64,000 bases of DNA from Microthyrium microscopicum (Eukaryota; Ascomycota; Dothideomycetes; Microthyriales; Microthyriaceae), in the NCBI GenBank assembly GCA_010405405.1, contig MU004243.1:367340-431339 (forward strand). The letters run 5' to 3'. Positions 43,765 through 55,354 of this stretch are shown piece by piece. Made by a program: the position numbers and the translations under genes. Numbering within the stretch: the first letter of the stretch is position 1; each line of letters begins with the position of its first letter. The notes beneath the pieces were generated by a model. That model ran no database searches. It saw only the letters and a list, made by a program, of their open reading frames with translations, and was not told the origin of the DNA.

Positions 43765-43966
43765 CAGACATGCACTTGTTCGAAACAAGCGATTGTAAGA
43801 TCATTATCACATTATCCTATCAAACTGCATTATCCCAAAATAATCCTCAAAGTGCTGATTTAACAAGTGTAGAACGTAATTTATAAGTAGAATCCCAGAC
43901 CAAACCGAACGCCATAGTATGCTTGGATATCTTTTGCAGTTGGGGATAGTAATAAAGGAGAGCGAC

Positions 43967-45961
43967 TTAGGTAAGCTCCTGCTCAGGTTGAGGGACCGGT
44001 GGTGGTTCTGATGGGGGTTGTTGCTGTGCTTCCTCAGGCATATTTGCTTCCCCTTTGGCACCTTCAGCAGCGGGCGGTTGTGCTGATTGAGCTTGTTCAG
44101 TTTGAGATTTTGCTGCTTCAGCTTGAGATGCGGCCTCTGAACCCGGCGCAGGTGTCTCTGTCGACTCATCGAACTCGTCCTCCTCAACGACTTCCTTAGG
44201 CTGCTCAACGGGAGGTGCTGGTTCGGGCTTTCTCTCAGACTCGGGCTTTATAGGCTCTGGCATTGCAAAAGGGAACTCCTTCTCGCAGGTTCCAAGGCTC
44301 TGTCCGAATTTCTTTACGCGATGAGGAAGCCAGCCACTCTTCATTCTACGATCAGCGGGTACTGCTTCTCCCATGCGGAAAGTCGTGCCAATTCGGCACT
44401 TATTGGGCTCATGAACGTACTGAACGCACTTGGAGCGGATATCGCAGGCAGCTCGGCATGTCTCGGGCGACGAATGCGCATATGAGGATGTTCGTGACGT
44501 GTCGGTATAAACGTGCGATTGAGAGAGGTTGTCCCAATCAGTCCGGTTTTGTGACTTAGCGACGAGTGAGACGATGAAGCCTTCAAAATAGTCCTTGTAC
44601 AGAATTGGTGGAATTCCAATTGACTTTGTAAAGTCTTCCATTTTTACAGCAGTGGGAGAAGGTGACGCAGAGGTGGTACTAGATGCAGAGGATGTCGCCG
44701 TTGCTTCGCGCTTGAACCATCCCCGGGTAGTGCTTGTAGATAACGGAATCGCAGCTTCATTAGCTGCGACAGCCTCGTTATTGTGGTGAATTGTCCAGTT
44801 GCGCTCGAATTGCCAGAGCATATCCATCAATGGAGGGGTGATACGGTGCCATGTTACAGCTGCCTTGCACCAATGTCGACTGCTCCAGTCAATTGAAAGT
44901 GGAGATTCGCCTTGTGTATTTGGCCAGCTGCGAGTGAGTGTAACGTTGGCTTCATTAAGAGCCTCGGCCAATATCTGATCTCCACAGCATCGTTTGCCAG
45001 AGAGAATTTCCCATGCGGCTTTACGCTTCTCGAAAAGCGTGGCAAGATTTTTCATCGCCGCATTGGAAAGGACTATCCCTGAAGAGCTGCTTCCCAGCTC
45101 CACATCTCCAAGCATTGTTTGCGCGCCAGCATAAAACGGAATGGTATGATCCAACTGACCGATCCAGGCGAGAAGATTTGGTAGTGAAAGATAGGTATCT
45201 CCCTCAATATAGACGAACCATTTCTTTTCGGGGTTCATCCGATAAGATTCGACAAGAGATGGGATGATAGACCATCGGTCCAAGTTGTGATCGGTGTCCT
45301 CAACAATGGTTGAGAAGTCCTGGAATGCATTTTGAGCAGTCTGTAGGCGATGATACAAATCAAAGTCTCTGTTTGCTTGACGAGCTTTAACGGTGACATT
45401 GGCCAAAGCGTCGTGTATCACGTATGAACCAATTTTATGAGAGACATATGACCAAAGTATCATGGGCGCACATCGCAGATTGGTTAAGAACCTAGTAGGA
45501 AGTTGATTGTATAATTCGGATGCTGGTGTCTTGATGACGACCAAAAGGTCTTTGGTTCCTTTGGAAAAGACGGCGCATACTGGATCTCCAAGAGAATCAG
45601 AATCGAATTCGAGTGGAATAGAGGAAACGGGAACGGGAGGAGCTTCGATAATGGCAGCTTCGGTTGTTTCTGGTGCGGCAGGATCGCGATGGTGGCCTAG
45701 GTAATTGAAGAATTTGTCGCTCACAGTGTCAGCATCCTTCTCGCGAATTTGGCTGGTAGTGGCCTCCTGAACGATATCCTTCCCGCCAAGGTCGTGGACT
45801 GGCTGCTGATGGCCGACTGGATTTTTATAATCAGCAGCGGCAGGGCTAGGCGCGCTCAAATAGAAAATTAATAAAACTCCAACCAGGATAGCGGCGATTA
45901 GACGGGGACCCTGGAGTACTCCGCCGCGTCGCAATAAAGCATGGATTGAAGCGGCAGACAT
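43967..45961 (-). CDS. GT31-like Golgi glycosyltransferase with PAN-like C-terminus
   Basis: A single minus-strand exon of 664 residues from the ATG at 45961 (MSAASIHALLRRGG); the longer reading to 46054 adds a Ser/Leu-rich stretch I take as leader. A type II membrane anchor (LIAAILVGVLLIFYLSA) follows the start. The catalytic region shows WFVYIEGDTYLSLPNLLAWI, where EGDTY stands in the DxD position, and GSSSSGIVLSNAAM plus CCGDQILAEAL, typical of the beta-1,3-glycosyltransferase (GT31/DUF604) family. Near the C-terminus ETCRAACDIRSKCVQYVHE resembles a PAN/apple module, and the tail is Glu/Pro/Gln-rich. It probably extends glycans in the Golgi. Donor and acceptor sugars are unknown. Confidence 0.85.
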   Translation of the reverse strand: MSAASIHALLRRGGVLQGPRLIAAILVGVLLIFYLSAPSPAAADYKNPVGHQQPVHDLGGKDIVQEATTSQIREKDADTVSDKFFNYLGHHRDPAAPETTEAAIIEAPPVPVSSIPLEFDSDSLGDPVCAVFSKGTKDLLVVIKTPASELYNQLPTRFLTNLRCAPMILWSYVSHKIGSYVIHDALANVTVKARQANRDFDLYHRLQTAQNAFQDFSTIVEDTDHNLDRWSIIPSLVESYRMNPEKKWFVYIEGDTYLSLPNLLAWIGQLDHTIPFYAGAQTMLGDVELGSSSSGIVLSNAAMKNLATLFEKRKAAWEILSGKRCCGDQILAEALNEANVTLTRSWPNTQGESPLSIDWSSRHWCKAAVTWHRITPPLMDMLWQFERNWTIHHNNEAVAANEAAIPLSTSTTRGWFKREATATSSASSTTSASPSPTAVKMEDFTKSIGIPPILYKDYFEGFIVSLVAKSQNRTDWDNLSQSHVYTDTSRTSSYAHSSPETCRAACDIRSKCVQYVHEPNKCRIGTTFRMGEAVPADRRMKSGWLPHRVKKFGQSLGTCEKEFPFAMPEPIKPESERKPEPAPPVEQPKEVVEEDEFDESTETPAPGSEAASQAEAAKSQTEQAQSAQPPAAEGAKGEANMPEEAQQQPPSEPPPVPQPEQELT

Positions 45962-46724
45962 GATGGCGCTACAACATAATAAACTTAGTGAAGGAGAGGG
46001 TAAAGAAGAGAATGAGAGAAGGAATGAGGGTGGGACAGAGGTGGAGGTTAACAAAGTTAAAGCAAGGGAGGGAATGTGGTATGAAAGAAGGTTGTGTTAC
46101 TGTACTTGTTGGTGGGAGCTGGGCAGTGGGCAGTGGCACAACTGCTCAAGCTGGATTGGTGAAAAAAAGGGGCGCAGGGCCTGAATATCAAGATGTCCCT
46201 GAGATACTATTGGCTATACCATTGAACATTTAGAGCTACTTTGTTCTAAATCTGGCCAGACGCCTCGTACCGCGTACATGTCTCCCTGTAATATGCAGTA
46301 CATACTGTACTAACAGCGGGTACAACGCGATTCATAGTCTCACGGGCTAGCGATCGCTTCCTTTCGCCTTGGCGGGTTACCCAGATCTTGATTAATAGGT
46401 GGGGTGATGGGTAGACAATACAATGACACGACCGAGGGAAAGAGGAATATGAGAAATCCTACAAATTGTCGTTGACACCCTGACGGTACCGTGTTGCTTG
46501 CTGTTGAACTTGGAGTCGCGATTAATTGTCCCTGGGTACAGTAAGGCGGCGGTTCCGTAAATGGACAAATGGATAGAGAAGGAGCCTCTCGCTTGCACTT
46601 TCCCTAACTTGGCTAAGTGCCCACGTTTTTGCCGCGACGCGCTAACTTCCACCTCTCCCCCACCAAAAAAAAGTCTTAGATTAATCCAACAGCAGCAAAA
46701 TCTCAACACCATCTCGACTCCAAT
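45962..46724. other. Divergent intergenic region
   Basis: Holds the promoters of the glycosyltransferase (minus) and FYV7 (plus). Purine-rich plus-strand sequence at 45980-46080 is probably the glycosyltransferase leader; no gene is seen. Confidence 0.4.
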
Positions 46725-47403
46725 ATGGCAACTAAACGACCTCACGATGGCTCGGCTGATGAGCCTCCTAAGAAGAAGAACATTCGAACTGGTTTCCGAG
46801 TTGGACCTGAGAACCTCCCAGATGGAACCTACCGCCGCAAAGGTATGAGATCACTCTATTATCTGGCTATAAGCTGGCAACTAACGCCGACTAGTCAAGA
46901 AGATCAAGACGAGCTTGATTAAGAAAGCAAAAATAAAGCGCGAATTTGCGAAAATCAAAGCACATCACGATCAAGATGATATATCCCGCCCAAAGCCTCC
47001 ACAAGAAGAATCCAATGCCCCAATCGAGGAACCAGCATCCTTGGAACTTCATCCCGACAGACAAGCCATGCTGGACAATGATGAACCAGAGCCAGAGCCA
47101 GCTCTTTTCCGCCAACGAAACACACAACGGAATACACAACGGGATACAGAGCGTGGCCGCTGGGCCAAGACGAATCCATTTTCTAAAGAGGCCGATCTGG
47201 CACAAAAGAAGCAAGCAGAGATTGAGAAAAGGCAACAAGAGTACAAGGAAGCTGAAGCCCAAAGAAGACAAAAGATTCAAGATCGGCAGAGATTGCAAAA
47301 AGCCATGGCAAAAGCTAGACAACCTGGCAAAAATGGTCAACGTAAGCTTGGCCGTGAGAGCGTGGTGCTTTTGGAGAAGGTCAAAAAGCTGGTCAACGCT
47401 TGA
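46725..47403 (+). CDS. FYV7: rRNA-processing protein FYV7
   Basis: Two exons, 46725-46842 and 46895-47403, encode 208 residues. The intron carries a CTAAC branch point and joins RRKVKKIKTSLIKKAKIKREF in phase. The small, highly basic and helical protein has the FYV7 signature: the basic N-terminal segment, then RWAKTNPFSKEADLAQKKQAEIE and a Lys/Arg/Gln-rich C-terminal helix ending KLGRESVVLLEKVKKLV. In yeast Fyv7 acts in the nucleolus in 35S pre-rRNA processing for the small subunit. Stretches such as RNTQRNTQRDTERGRW are a local repeat. Confidence 0.92.
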
Positions 47404-48543
47404 ATTCTACACGAACTGGACTCTAGACCTATTTGGGCAATTTGCCATGCCATTTATCAGCATAATTTCTGATAGCGAGGACCTGACAGCAAACCGGAGA
47501 GCTTCCGCGGCCAAACGTCAATGATATGGGAGAGACGAAGGTCAGCGCTCGTCCTGCATAGATTCAACAGATCTTACAGGAGCGACGCAAGCATATGACT
47601 GGTTACGTGTGCCGATTGACCGAACGTTCGTTCCGATCACATCGTAAATGAATTGACCATCATTTGATCCATGCTAGTTGAGGCTCACTCATCTCTTTTA
47701 TCTACAACCCGCCGTCCACCAGCCTACCTACAGCTGATAATAGCACTCTATTTGTCTTCGATTCGACTTCCTGAATTCTGAAAGTCAAACACATGAAATG
47801 CTTGGCACCACAACGAACCAAGAATGCGAAGAATGCGGAACCAAATTTTCCATCCTTAGGGATTTACCCTAAATTGCTAGGATCAAAATTAAAGTATTCG
47901 GCTGTCTGCGAAGCGGCTCGCCGAATAAGTCCCTTTACGGTAACCGTATTGGCTCAGGCCATTTACAGATCCCGTGGAATTACAGCAGCTGTGTGGGGAC
48001 GATCGCCAATCTGCTTGTATGACAGACATCAAGCTTCGATCAACGACGCTGAGAACGCACTTTAGGTCTACATCCCTGGAACATGTTGTTTTACTGGGAT
48101 TGCCATCAAGGGTAAGCGGAGGTTTATTGAAGAGCAAATTAACTCAGGGCTTGGATCATAGTATTGGGTACGTAGATCGCCCCAGCTGGCTGTATATCTA
48201 ACACTATACCATCCAATATCCATTTGAATTGCAGTCGTTCGGTAACCAGTACTTACGCACTAGATCTTAATACGCTCCTTGCCATTGGCAGTACCGATCG
48301 CCATGGTTCCTAGCATGCCAGGGAAGTCTCCTAGTGATTACATGTCTAGTAGTAAAACCTACTTCTAGTACTAGCCTTGGGTCGTGCTATAGTTTAATTC
48401 GACAAGATCTCACATTATTTCCCATTTCCGAAAAGCCCCTCTTACACAAACTTTATGTTTTTAAATCGCTCTGGGCCTATTTTTCTCAGAAATCGACGAT
48501 AGACTCATGAGGGCGAGCCCTATGTACTCCAATTGAGCCAAGA
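47404..48543. other. Intergenic, no gene seen
   Basis: 1.1 kb with ORFs of up to 90 codons (47793-48065 and others) overlapping on both strands. None is recognisable. Confidence 0.4.
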
Positions 48544-50556
48544 ATGGCAGAAGTAAATGGGAGGACCTTGGAACCACCATACCGCGGGCTATCAGTCATT
48601 GGCGACGGCAACAAGGCTAGAGCTACACAACTAGAACACGCGAGCAGCAGCGACAGCAATGGCGTGCAAGAAGACTCGAATGGTATCGGCGGCATCAGCA
48701 GAGCAAAATGGCTCGCCATCATCGCCCTCTGTCTCTCATACACAACCACAGTACAGCAAAATGCATGCACTGCTGCCATCGTCAAACACATCGATGCTGA
48801 ACTAGGTCCGTCTATCACCCTACAATGTCACATCAAAACTAACACTTGCCTCAGGCCCAACAAACTACTACAACTGGATCCTCTCCGCCTACTCAATCTC
48901 CGTCTCCGTCGCCCTTCCCCTCGCCGGCGGTCTCTCCGACATATTCGGCCGCAAACCCTTCTTCCTCGTCGGCACGCTAATCGCACTCGTCGGCACCGTC
49001 GTCGCGCTCGCCGCACAAAACGTCCCCATGATCATCGCCGCCATGGTCCTCAAAGGTATCGGCGCAGGATCTCAGCAATTAGCCTTGGCAGCGATTGGGG
49101 AGTTGGTGGAGAATCGGCAGCGGGGAAATGCACAGGCGGCGTTGGATATTGTGACGTTGCCGTGGAGTATTTTCGGACCGTTGACGGGGAATGCGATGGT
49201 TAAGTATCAGAAGTTGAGTTTTAGGATTAATTTTATTGTGGGGATCGGGTTGAATGTTTTGACGTTGGTTGCTATACAATTTTGGTATCATCCGGTATGT
49301 CCATGAGGAGGTTCGACGCGTGGGTTTTCGCTAACGATTGATGTAGCCGCCGGCAAGGTTGGTGCCGGGAGTTACGAAGAAGCAGCGTTTGGCTGCTCTG
49401 GATTGGATTGGAGTCCTTTTCATGGCTTTTGGAATCGTGTTGACTTTGATGGGACTCGCTTTTGGCGGCGTTCAATTCCCTTGGTCTTCTCCTGGCACGA
49501 TAGCCCCGGTCGTTCTTGGGATTATGTCCCTTATAGCGCTTGGAATTTGGGAGTGGAAGTTTGCAAAGGAACCATTCTTTGCGCACGAACTATTCATTGG
49601 AAAGGCTAGGACATTTACGATTCTACTACTTCTCACATTTGTTGGCGGAATGTCCTTGTATACAGCAGCCGCATTCTGTAAGCCTTGAGCATATATGTTA
49701 TGCGCGGCTTGACACTAACATATTATAGGGACTCAACAGTGCCAGTACATGTTCTTTCGCGATCCCATCAAGATAGGTGTATCTGCAATACCCGGCGGAG
49801 TAGGTGGAGCAATCGGCGGTTTCCTAGGAGGCATACTCATTGGAAAGGGGCCCGGTCTTGGTTCCAACAATATCCTCATATACAGCTCCGCCATGAAACT
49901 AGTCAGCGATATAGTCTTCACGTATGTCATTCCTCTCACTTTCCCCTGATCTAAAGTATACTAAACCTACCCACAGCACACTCACCCCCTACAAATTCCA
50001 ACTTGCACTCGGAATGGGTTTCCTAGCAATGTTCGGCATGGGCTTCTCCCTAGTCGCCCTGATAGTCTGCGTCCAACTCGCCTCCGAAGACCACCACCTC
50101 GGCCTCGCCACCCTCGTCCTCGGCTCAATCCGCGCAATCGGCGGTTCCGTCGCCGTCACCATCTACTCCAGCATCCTAATGAACACCATCCAAGAAGACG
50201 CCGGTCGACGCGTCGGCAACCGCGTGATCCCCATGGGCGCACCACGCTCCTCGCTACCAAAACTCATCCCCCTATTGACCGCTGGTAAGGATTCAGCGGC
50301 GTTGAAGTTGCCAGAGATTACGCAAGATATTGTGGACGCGGGGAATGAGGCGTTGAAGTGGACGGGGACGTTGGCGTTTAGGAGGATTTATTATTCGGCG
50401 TGTGCGTTTTCGGCGCTGGCGTTGGTGGCGAGCTTTTTTGTGAAGGATATTTCGCATAAGATGACGGATAATGTGGCTATTAGGCTGACGAATGAGAAGG
50501 GCACGGCGAGGGAGGTGAGGAAGGGGGAGAGTGGTAATAGTACTTCATTTCGCTGA
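48544..50556 (+). CDS. MFS transporter, TRI12/siderophore-type (14 TM)
   Basis: Five exons, 48544-48805, 48855-49294, 49347-49677, 49729-49921 and 49977-50556, encode 601 residues. A hydrophilic N-terminus precedes about 14 membrane helices. The cytoplasmic loop after TM2 has the MFS motif A, GGLSDIFGRKPFFLVG. GIGAGSQQLALAAIGELV and LPWSIFGPLTG fit the fungal TRI12-like group, which includes toxin exporters and siderophore importers. The splice joins restore the frame in each case (for example F-W-T-Q-Q at exon 3/4). Substrate is not predictable; no biosynthetic cluster adjoins. Exon 5 switches from C-ending to G-ending codons partway. Confidence 0.93.
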
Positions 50557-51388
50557 GGTACAAGTAGTAATTGTATTCATCGCGACTACCCTATGCTTAT
50601 CGTGGGCTTTAGCTCGACATGAGGACCACCACTGGCGTCGGCAACTTTTCACTGGATGGATCTGATCGCAGGTAGATCGATGGAAGCTCATCAGCATACC
50701 TCGCAGCTCGTGTGAAGCTCCTAAGGACGGGATCTCAAGGCAACTCTGCCAGGAAATTATGGCTAATGAGAAGTGCGATATGAAATTCTCATATCTTCTT
50801 GTCCGCTCAGTTTAATTCCGTGAAAATTCTACGATTTTGTGACTATATAACAAAAAATATCTAGGCTATGAGACTGATGCTTAGACATGAAGGATCTAGC
50901 CTCTGGCTGCTTGAGGCTCTCGAAAGTGTCAATGTCACTGGAGGAAATGGAGCCATACCATTGGTAATACCATTCAGATTCGGCTCAAGCTGAAAGTCCC
51001 AAATCACCACGGAGTAGAAATAAGTGTATCTTGGACCGGCGATCAAGCAGAACCTTGGCGAGTCCATCAATGGACGGAGAGACGAAGCAAATGTAAAGCA
51101 TCAGCTCAGCTTCATTGTTGTCTGTCATTTACCTACGTAAGCCAATAGAGATGAAAAACAGTCGTTCGTGCGGGGTGAAGAGCTTACCTAGACGAGGCCG
51201 GGCGCCTCTGAATCACGTTTGAGTTTTTACCTTATATTGGCCATGCTAACGTCCCTTGAGCAAACCTTTTCTGTCTGCCTTTGTAGTGTTGGAAACATCT
51301 GCTAGTCGGTAGTTGACTGCTACCAAAGATCGACCCGTTCGACGAAACTGCATGACATCTATTCCCTGCACTATCATTGACTCAAAGG
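50557..51388. other. Intergenic, no gene seen
   Basis: 830 bases between two plus-strand genes. No supported ORF. Confidence 0.4.
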
Positions 51389-52045
51389 ATGTCCGATGAA
51401 CCAAAGATCATAGTCGAGCAGGCCTACGACCATATAGCAGATTGGTATCTAAACTGGGTCAAAGACCAGGATTCTCCACGAGAAAGATACACCGACAAAG
51501 TCTTAAAAAATGCGCCTGCAGCGCCCCGCATTCTCGAACTCGGCTGCGGCCCTGGCATCCCCATAACGCGCATGCTTCTCGATCGCGGAGCTCAAGTCAC
51601 GGCCAACGACATCTCCACTAAATTCATCAACATGGCGAAGGAACGATGCCCGGAAGCGACATTTCTGCCAGGCGACATGATGGCTCTGGATTTCGAGCCT
51701 GCGAGCTTCCACGGCATTACTAGTTTCTTCACGATCTTCCACCTTCCACGAGAGGAGCAAAAGACAATGCTCTCCAAGATCAACTCCTGGCTTAAACCTG
51801 GCGGCATGTTTGTGATGAACCTCGCAACTATGGACGAGGAAGAGATTCATGGAGAGATGATGGGCTACGGCATGTTTTGGAGCAGTTTTGATGTTGAGGA
51901 CAATAAGAAAATGGTGACGGATTCGGGGCTAGATTTGGTCGAGACGGAGTTGCTAGAGGCAGGGGATGGGAAGCTGGAAGAAGATGATCCAGATTATGGT
52001 GTCAAGTTTCTATGGCTCGTGGCCAAGAAGAAGCTCGATCTTTGA
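51389..52045 (+). CDS. SAM-dependent methyltransferase (class I)
   Basis: A single exon of 218 residues from the ATG at 51389 (MSDEPKI). Motifs: AYDHIADWYLNW, motif I RILELGCGPGIPITRML, VTANDIS, GDMMALDFEPASFHGI, IFHLPREEQ and WLKPGGMFVMNL. It is a divergent paralogue of the gene at 22044-22748, sharing exact strings HLPREEQ, GDMMAL, TANDxS and WLKPGG. No membrane segment or signal. Substrate is unknown; the family acts on small molecules. Confidence 0.92.
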   Translation: MSDEPKIIVEQAYDHIADWYLNWVKDQDSPRERYTDKVLKNAPAAPRILELGCGPGIPITRMLLDRGAQVTANDISTKFINMAKERCPEATFLPGDMMALDFEPASFHGITSFFTIFHLPREEQKTMLSKINSWLKPGGMFVMNLATMDEEEIHGEMMGYGMFWSSFDVEDNKKMVTDSGLDLVETELLEAGDGKLEEDDPDYGVKFLWLVAKKKLDL

Positions 52046-52476
52046 TAGGGAATAGACTGGGCTCTTCTTTGAGGGCTCTAATCTCACTGCTCGGCTCCTT
52101 CAAATTAGGTAGTTCACGACTTCCAGTTGACTTCACGGCGCTCTTGTCAAATGCATAATGCTTCTTAGAACGAATGTGTAGGCTTAGCATCACACATACA
52201 TTATTTAGCGGGGATAAAGTCTGAGATTTTTGCAAGTCCAAACTTAAAAGCTCAACGTACAGTTTACAAGTCTAAAATCCCACGCGGTCACTTGTACCAA
52301 GGCAGAACGAGATGTAGTTAGAACAAGGCTGAGAGTCAGCCTTGTGCACGAGCCAAATCTAGCACTATTTCTAGATCTGCTTCTGATTGGCTCTCCAAAT
52401 ACTAACTTCGACATCAGAGCATCATTGTTCGAAGCTCACAAAATGTGAATACCTTTGCAACATTTGTCCTTTCCAT
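52046..52476. other. Intergenic, no gene seen
   Basis: 430 bases between two plus-strand genes; the promoter of the NDUFAF5-like gene. Confidence 0.4.
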
Positions 52477-53660
52477 ATGTATAGGTCGTCCCTCCGGCAC
52501 CTAGCAAGATCTCTTCAACTGCCGCACCGGAATGTAATTGGGTTGCGATTCTACGCAGTCCAGACCCCCGGCGCGCCAATTGTCGAGGTCTTCAACAATG
52601 CCGTACGCGATTCTTCGACATAAATAATAGAGGGAGCTCTGCTAAACATTACAATCACAGACGAAATGGGCACAGAAGGAGCGCGCCGCTCAGAACGTCG
52701 AGCTAAGCCGACAGGTCGACTACCTCCGAGATGAGGTTGCGTCACGACTATCTGAGCGTCTTCTCGTAAGCTCAACATGCCTCATCTCCATCCAGAAACT
52801 AATAGGAACAGGATATAAAACGCGACTTCGACCACGTTCTCGATCTTGGCGCAAATGCCTGTCACGTCGCTCGAATGCTGACCAAAACGAATCCCGACGA
52901 CTACTCCGCACAACCAGTCGCCGAGCCACTCGCCTCACGCATCGGCCGCATAACCGCCGCTGAAAACTCGCGCTCCCTCTTGTACCGTGATGCTGACCTC
53001 GACTTCAATAACAAAATGGAGATAACGAGGGATGTGCTGAAATCACCTGAAACGCTGCCTTATGATGCAGGCACGTTCGACGCAGTTTTGAGCTCGCTAT
53101 CGTTGCACTGGATCAACGATTTGCCATCCGTGCTGGCGCAAATTAATTCTGTTCTCAAACAGGATGCTCCCTTCATTGGCGTCATGTTTGGAGGAGATAG
53201 TCTCTACGAGCTGAGAACATCCCTCCAGCTGGCTGAGCAGGATCGACGAGGAGGCGTCAGCACACATACTTCTCCACTGGCTGATGTGAGGGATATTGGA
53301 GGCCTGTTACAGTCGGCTGGCTTCAAGCTTCTTACCGTGGATGTTGATGATATCGTGATTGATTATCCTGATATATTTGCACTTATGCAAGACTTGCAGG
53401 CAATGGGCGAGTCCAATGCTGTTCTAGGCCGCGAAGGGTCAGGAATACGCAGAGACGTGTTAGCTGCTGCGAGTAGTATATACAAGGAACTCCACGGGAA
53501 CGAAGACGGGAGTGTACCAGCTACATTTCGACTCATATACATGATTGGCTGGAAAGAAGGCAAAGGACAACAAAAACCATTACCACGAGGAAGCGGCATG
53601 GTCAGCATAAAAGACGTCTTAGAAGGCAAAACAGAGGGCCCAAAACCAGATGATAAATGA
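52477..53660 (+). CDS. Complex I assembly factor NDUFAF5 homologue
   Basis: Three exons, 52477-52602, 52661-52765 and 52812-53660, encode 359 residues. A matrix presequence begins MYRSSLRHLARSLQLPHR. The joined second exon gives TKWAQKERAAQNVELSRQVD and DEVASRLSERLL, the signature N-terminal region of NDUFAF5. The SAM fold has a motif I variant (VLDLGANACHVARM), then SSLSLHWINDLPSVLAQI and APFIGVMFGGDSLYELR. In animals NDUFAF5 hydroxylates an arginine of NDUFS7 during early complex I assembly despite its methyltransferase fold; the fungal protein is expected to act likewise in the matrix. All joins are phase 0. Confidence 0.93.
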
Positions 53661-53712
53661 TCAAAACATTGTATACGTATCATTCATGATTACTCATCCC
53701 TATCCCCTTCCA

Positions 53713-54483
53713 TCACTGCCTATCCAACTCTGGATAATCCCTAAATATTCCCATCCCATACTTCAACCGTCTCTCACTCCCCAAATACTCCTTAATCCCC
53801 TTCTCACCCTCCACACTCGGATAAAACGTGCCAAATAACAGTGGATAATCGCCCTCCCGTGCCTTCATCTCCTTTGGAAATGCAAACTTCAGCCCATTCA
53901 ACACCTGCCACACCGTCGTATCCGCATAACTCAAACTCTTGCCAACCATATACTTTCCTTTGCCCTTCCCCTCATTTCCCTTCAACGTCCTCTCAAAAAG
54001 CGAGCAGAACTTCGGAATCCTCATCTCTCTAAAATTACCCGCGGCACGTAACGCCTCCTCCTTCTGATCCTCATAATACAACGTAGTACCAACCGGATGA
54101 TGCGTATCATGAACCTCATTATTCAAATCCAGTGCCGTTAACGTCAGCGCATTGACGTAGTATGCATCCACTTCATCATCGCCGTTGAAACCGAGCGTTT
54201 TACTGAGATATAAGAGGATATTGGAAGTTTGCGTAAGAATCAGGTCTTTGCCATCTTTGCCTGCGCCAGCAACTTTCAGCATGGGCGGTGAAAAGGCGGG
54301 TGGGTTGCCATCGATGCCTGTGCACTCGGGTTTGCAGGATGCGTAGACGGGAGAAGGGTCGCCAGCGTTGGCGGGGTCGGTGTAGGGTGTGGAGGAAGCT
54401 TCCAGGAGGAGACGGATGAATTCGCCACGGCCGGGGACACCGCCGTGGTAGAGAAGGGTGTATTTGAGGTCGTTGGATGGCAT
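53713..54483 (-). CDS. Glutathione S-transferase
   Basis: A single minus-strand exon of 256 residues. The N-terminal thioredoxin-like domain starts YTLLYHGGVPGRGEFIRLLLE, typical of sigma-like or fungal GSTs whose active residue is a Tyr near the start. The substrate-proximal QTSNILLYLSKTLG is the glutathione-contacting turn. The helical C-terminal domain includes YMVGKSLSYADTTVWQVLNGL, the conserved GST N-capping region. It conjugates glutathione to electrophiles in the cytosol. It is convergent with the NDUFAF5 gene, with 52 bases between stops. Confidence 0.92.
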   Translation of the reverse strand: MPSNDLKYTLLYHGGVPGRGEFIRLLLEASSTPYTDPANAGDPSPVYASCKPECTGIDGNPPAFSPPMLKVAGAGKDGKDLILTQTSNILLYLSKTLGFNGDDEVDAYYVNALTLTALDLNNEVHDTHHPVGTTLYYEDQKEEALRAAGNFREMRIPKFCSLFERTLKGNEGKGKGKYMVGKSLSYADTTVWQVLNGLKFAFPKEMKAREGDYPLLFGTFYPSVEGEKGIKEYLGSERRLKYGMGIFRDYPELDRQ

Positions 54484-55354
54484 GATGGCTGATTGAGATG
54501 CTTGTTAAAGTTGGTGGAGAGGAAGTGGTGTATGAAGTTCTAGGAGGCGGACAGGAGGACCTTTTGGGACTTTGTTGGCGTCAGATGTTGATCAATCGAT
54601 CAATTGACGTTAATGATCGCCGGAGCTGTGGACGGGATTGGTGTTTAGGTCGATTCTAAGCTGTCAGAACTGCGGATCGTACGCAATCTGACATGGAAGC
54701 CCCGCAAAACCCCGCGGGTGGGATTGTCATAGCTCCTCCCGTTGAGCCTCAATGTGACCATCATATCCATTGGATGAAACTAGTACGGCTGGAGTATGTC
54801 ATCATACACTAGAAGGAGCGTAGGAGCCGATTGCTTCGAACAGGACTAGGGCGTATGTGAATTGAAGATGTGTTGGAGGTCAGATTTCGTGGTATCATCA
54901 TCACAGCGAAGCAGCTAGAAAATATCAGATCACAGTAAGAAAAGTCTGTCTCGCCTTGATTGGGAGCAGAAGGGGTTCTTATATTGGTATCTATAAAGAC
55001 ACTAGCGCAATCGATCTCAAATGATGCCACCCATCCAGTTGAACACTGATATAAAAAACCGTTTTCCCCACTGGTGCAACATCAAAATCCGCACGCTCCT
55101 CCGTAGCGAGCTCAGTAGCCTGCCAATTGCCACAGGCATGAAGATGGAATAAAATATGTAGGCGCAAAATGGGCGGATCAAGAACATGGCCCAGAATGAC
55201 GTTTGCCCGTCGCTAATGCAAGAAGAAAGCAATCCCAAAAGTGGGTCGTAAAAAGTTTCAAAGTAGGGTATATCGTGTCGTAGCAGCCGAGTGTTGAGGA
55301 CAATTAGTATTACAATTGACGAAACATGGTTGTTCGTCGGAGAAATGGGGTTCA
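54484..55354. other. Intergenic; a 113-codon hydrophobic ORF of doubtful status
   Basis: An ORF at 55358-55017 (minus) starts at an ATGA overlapping the stop of the gene upstream. It is hydrophobic and not recognisable; in a eukaryote it is more likely 3' UTR than a second cistron. Confidence 0.35.
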
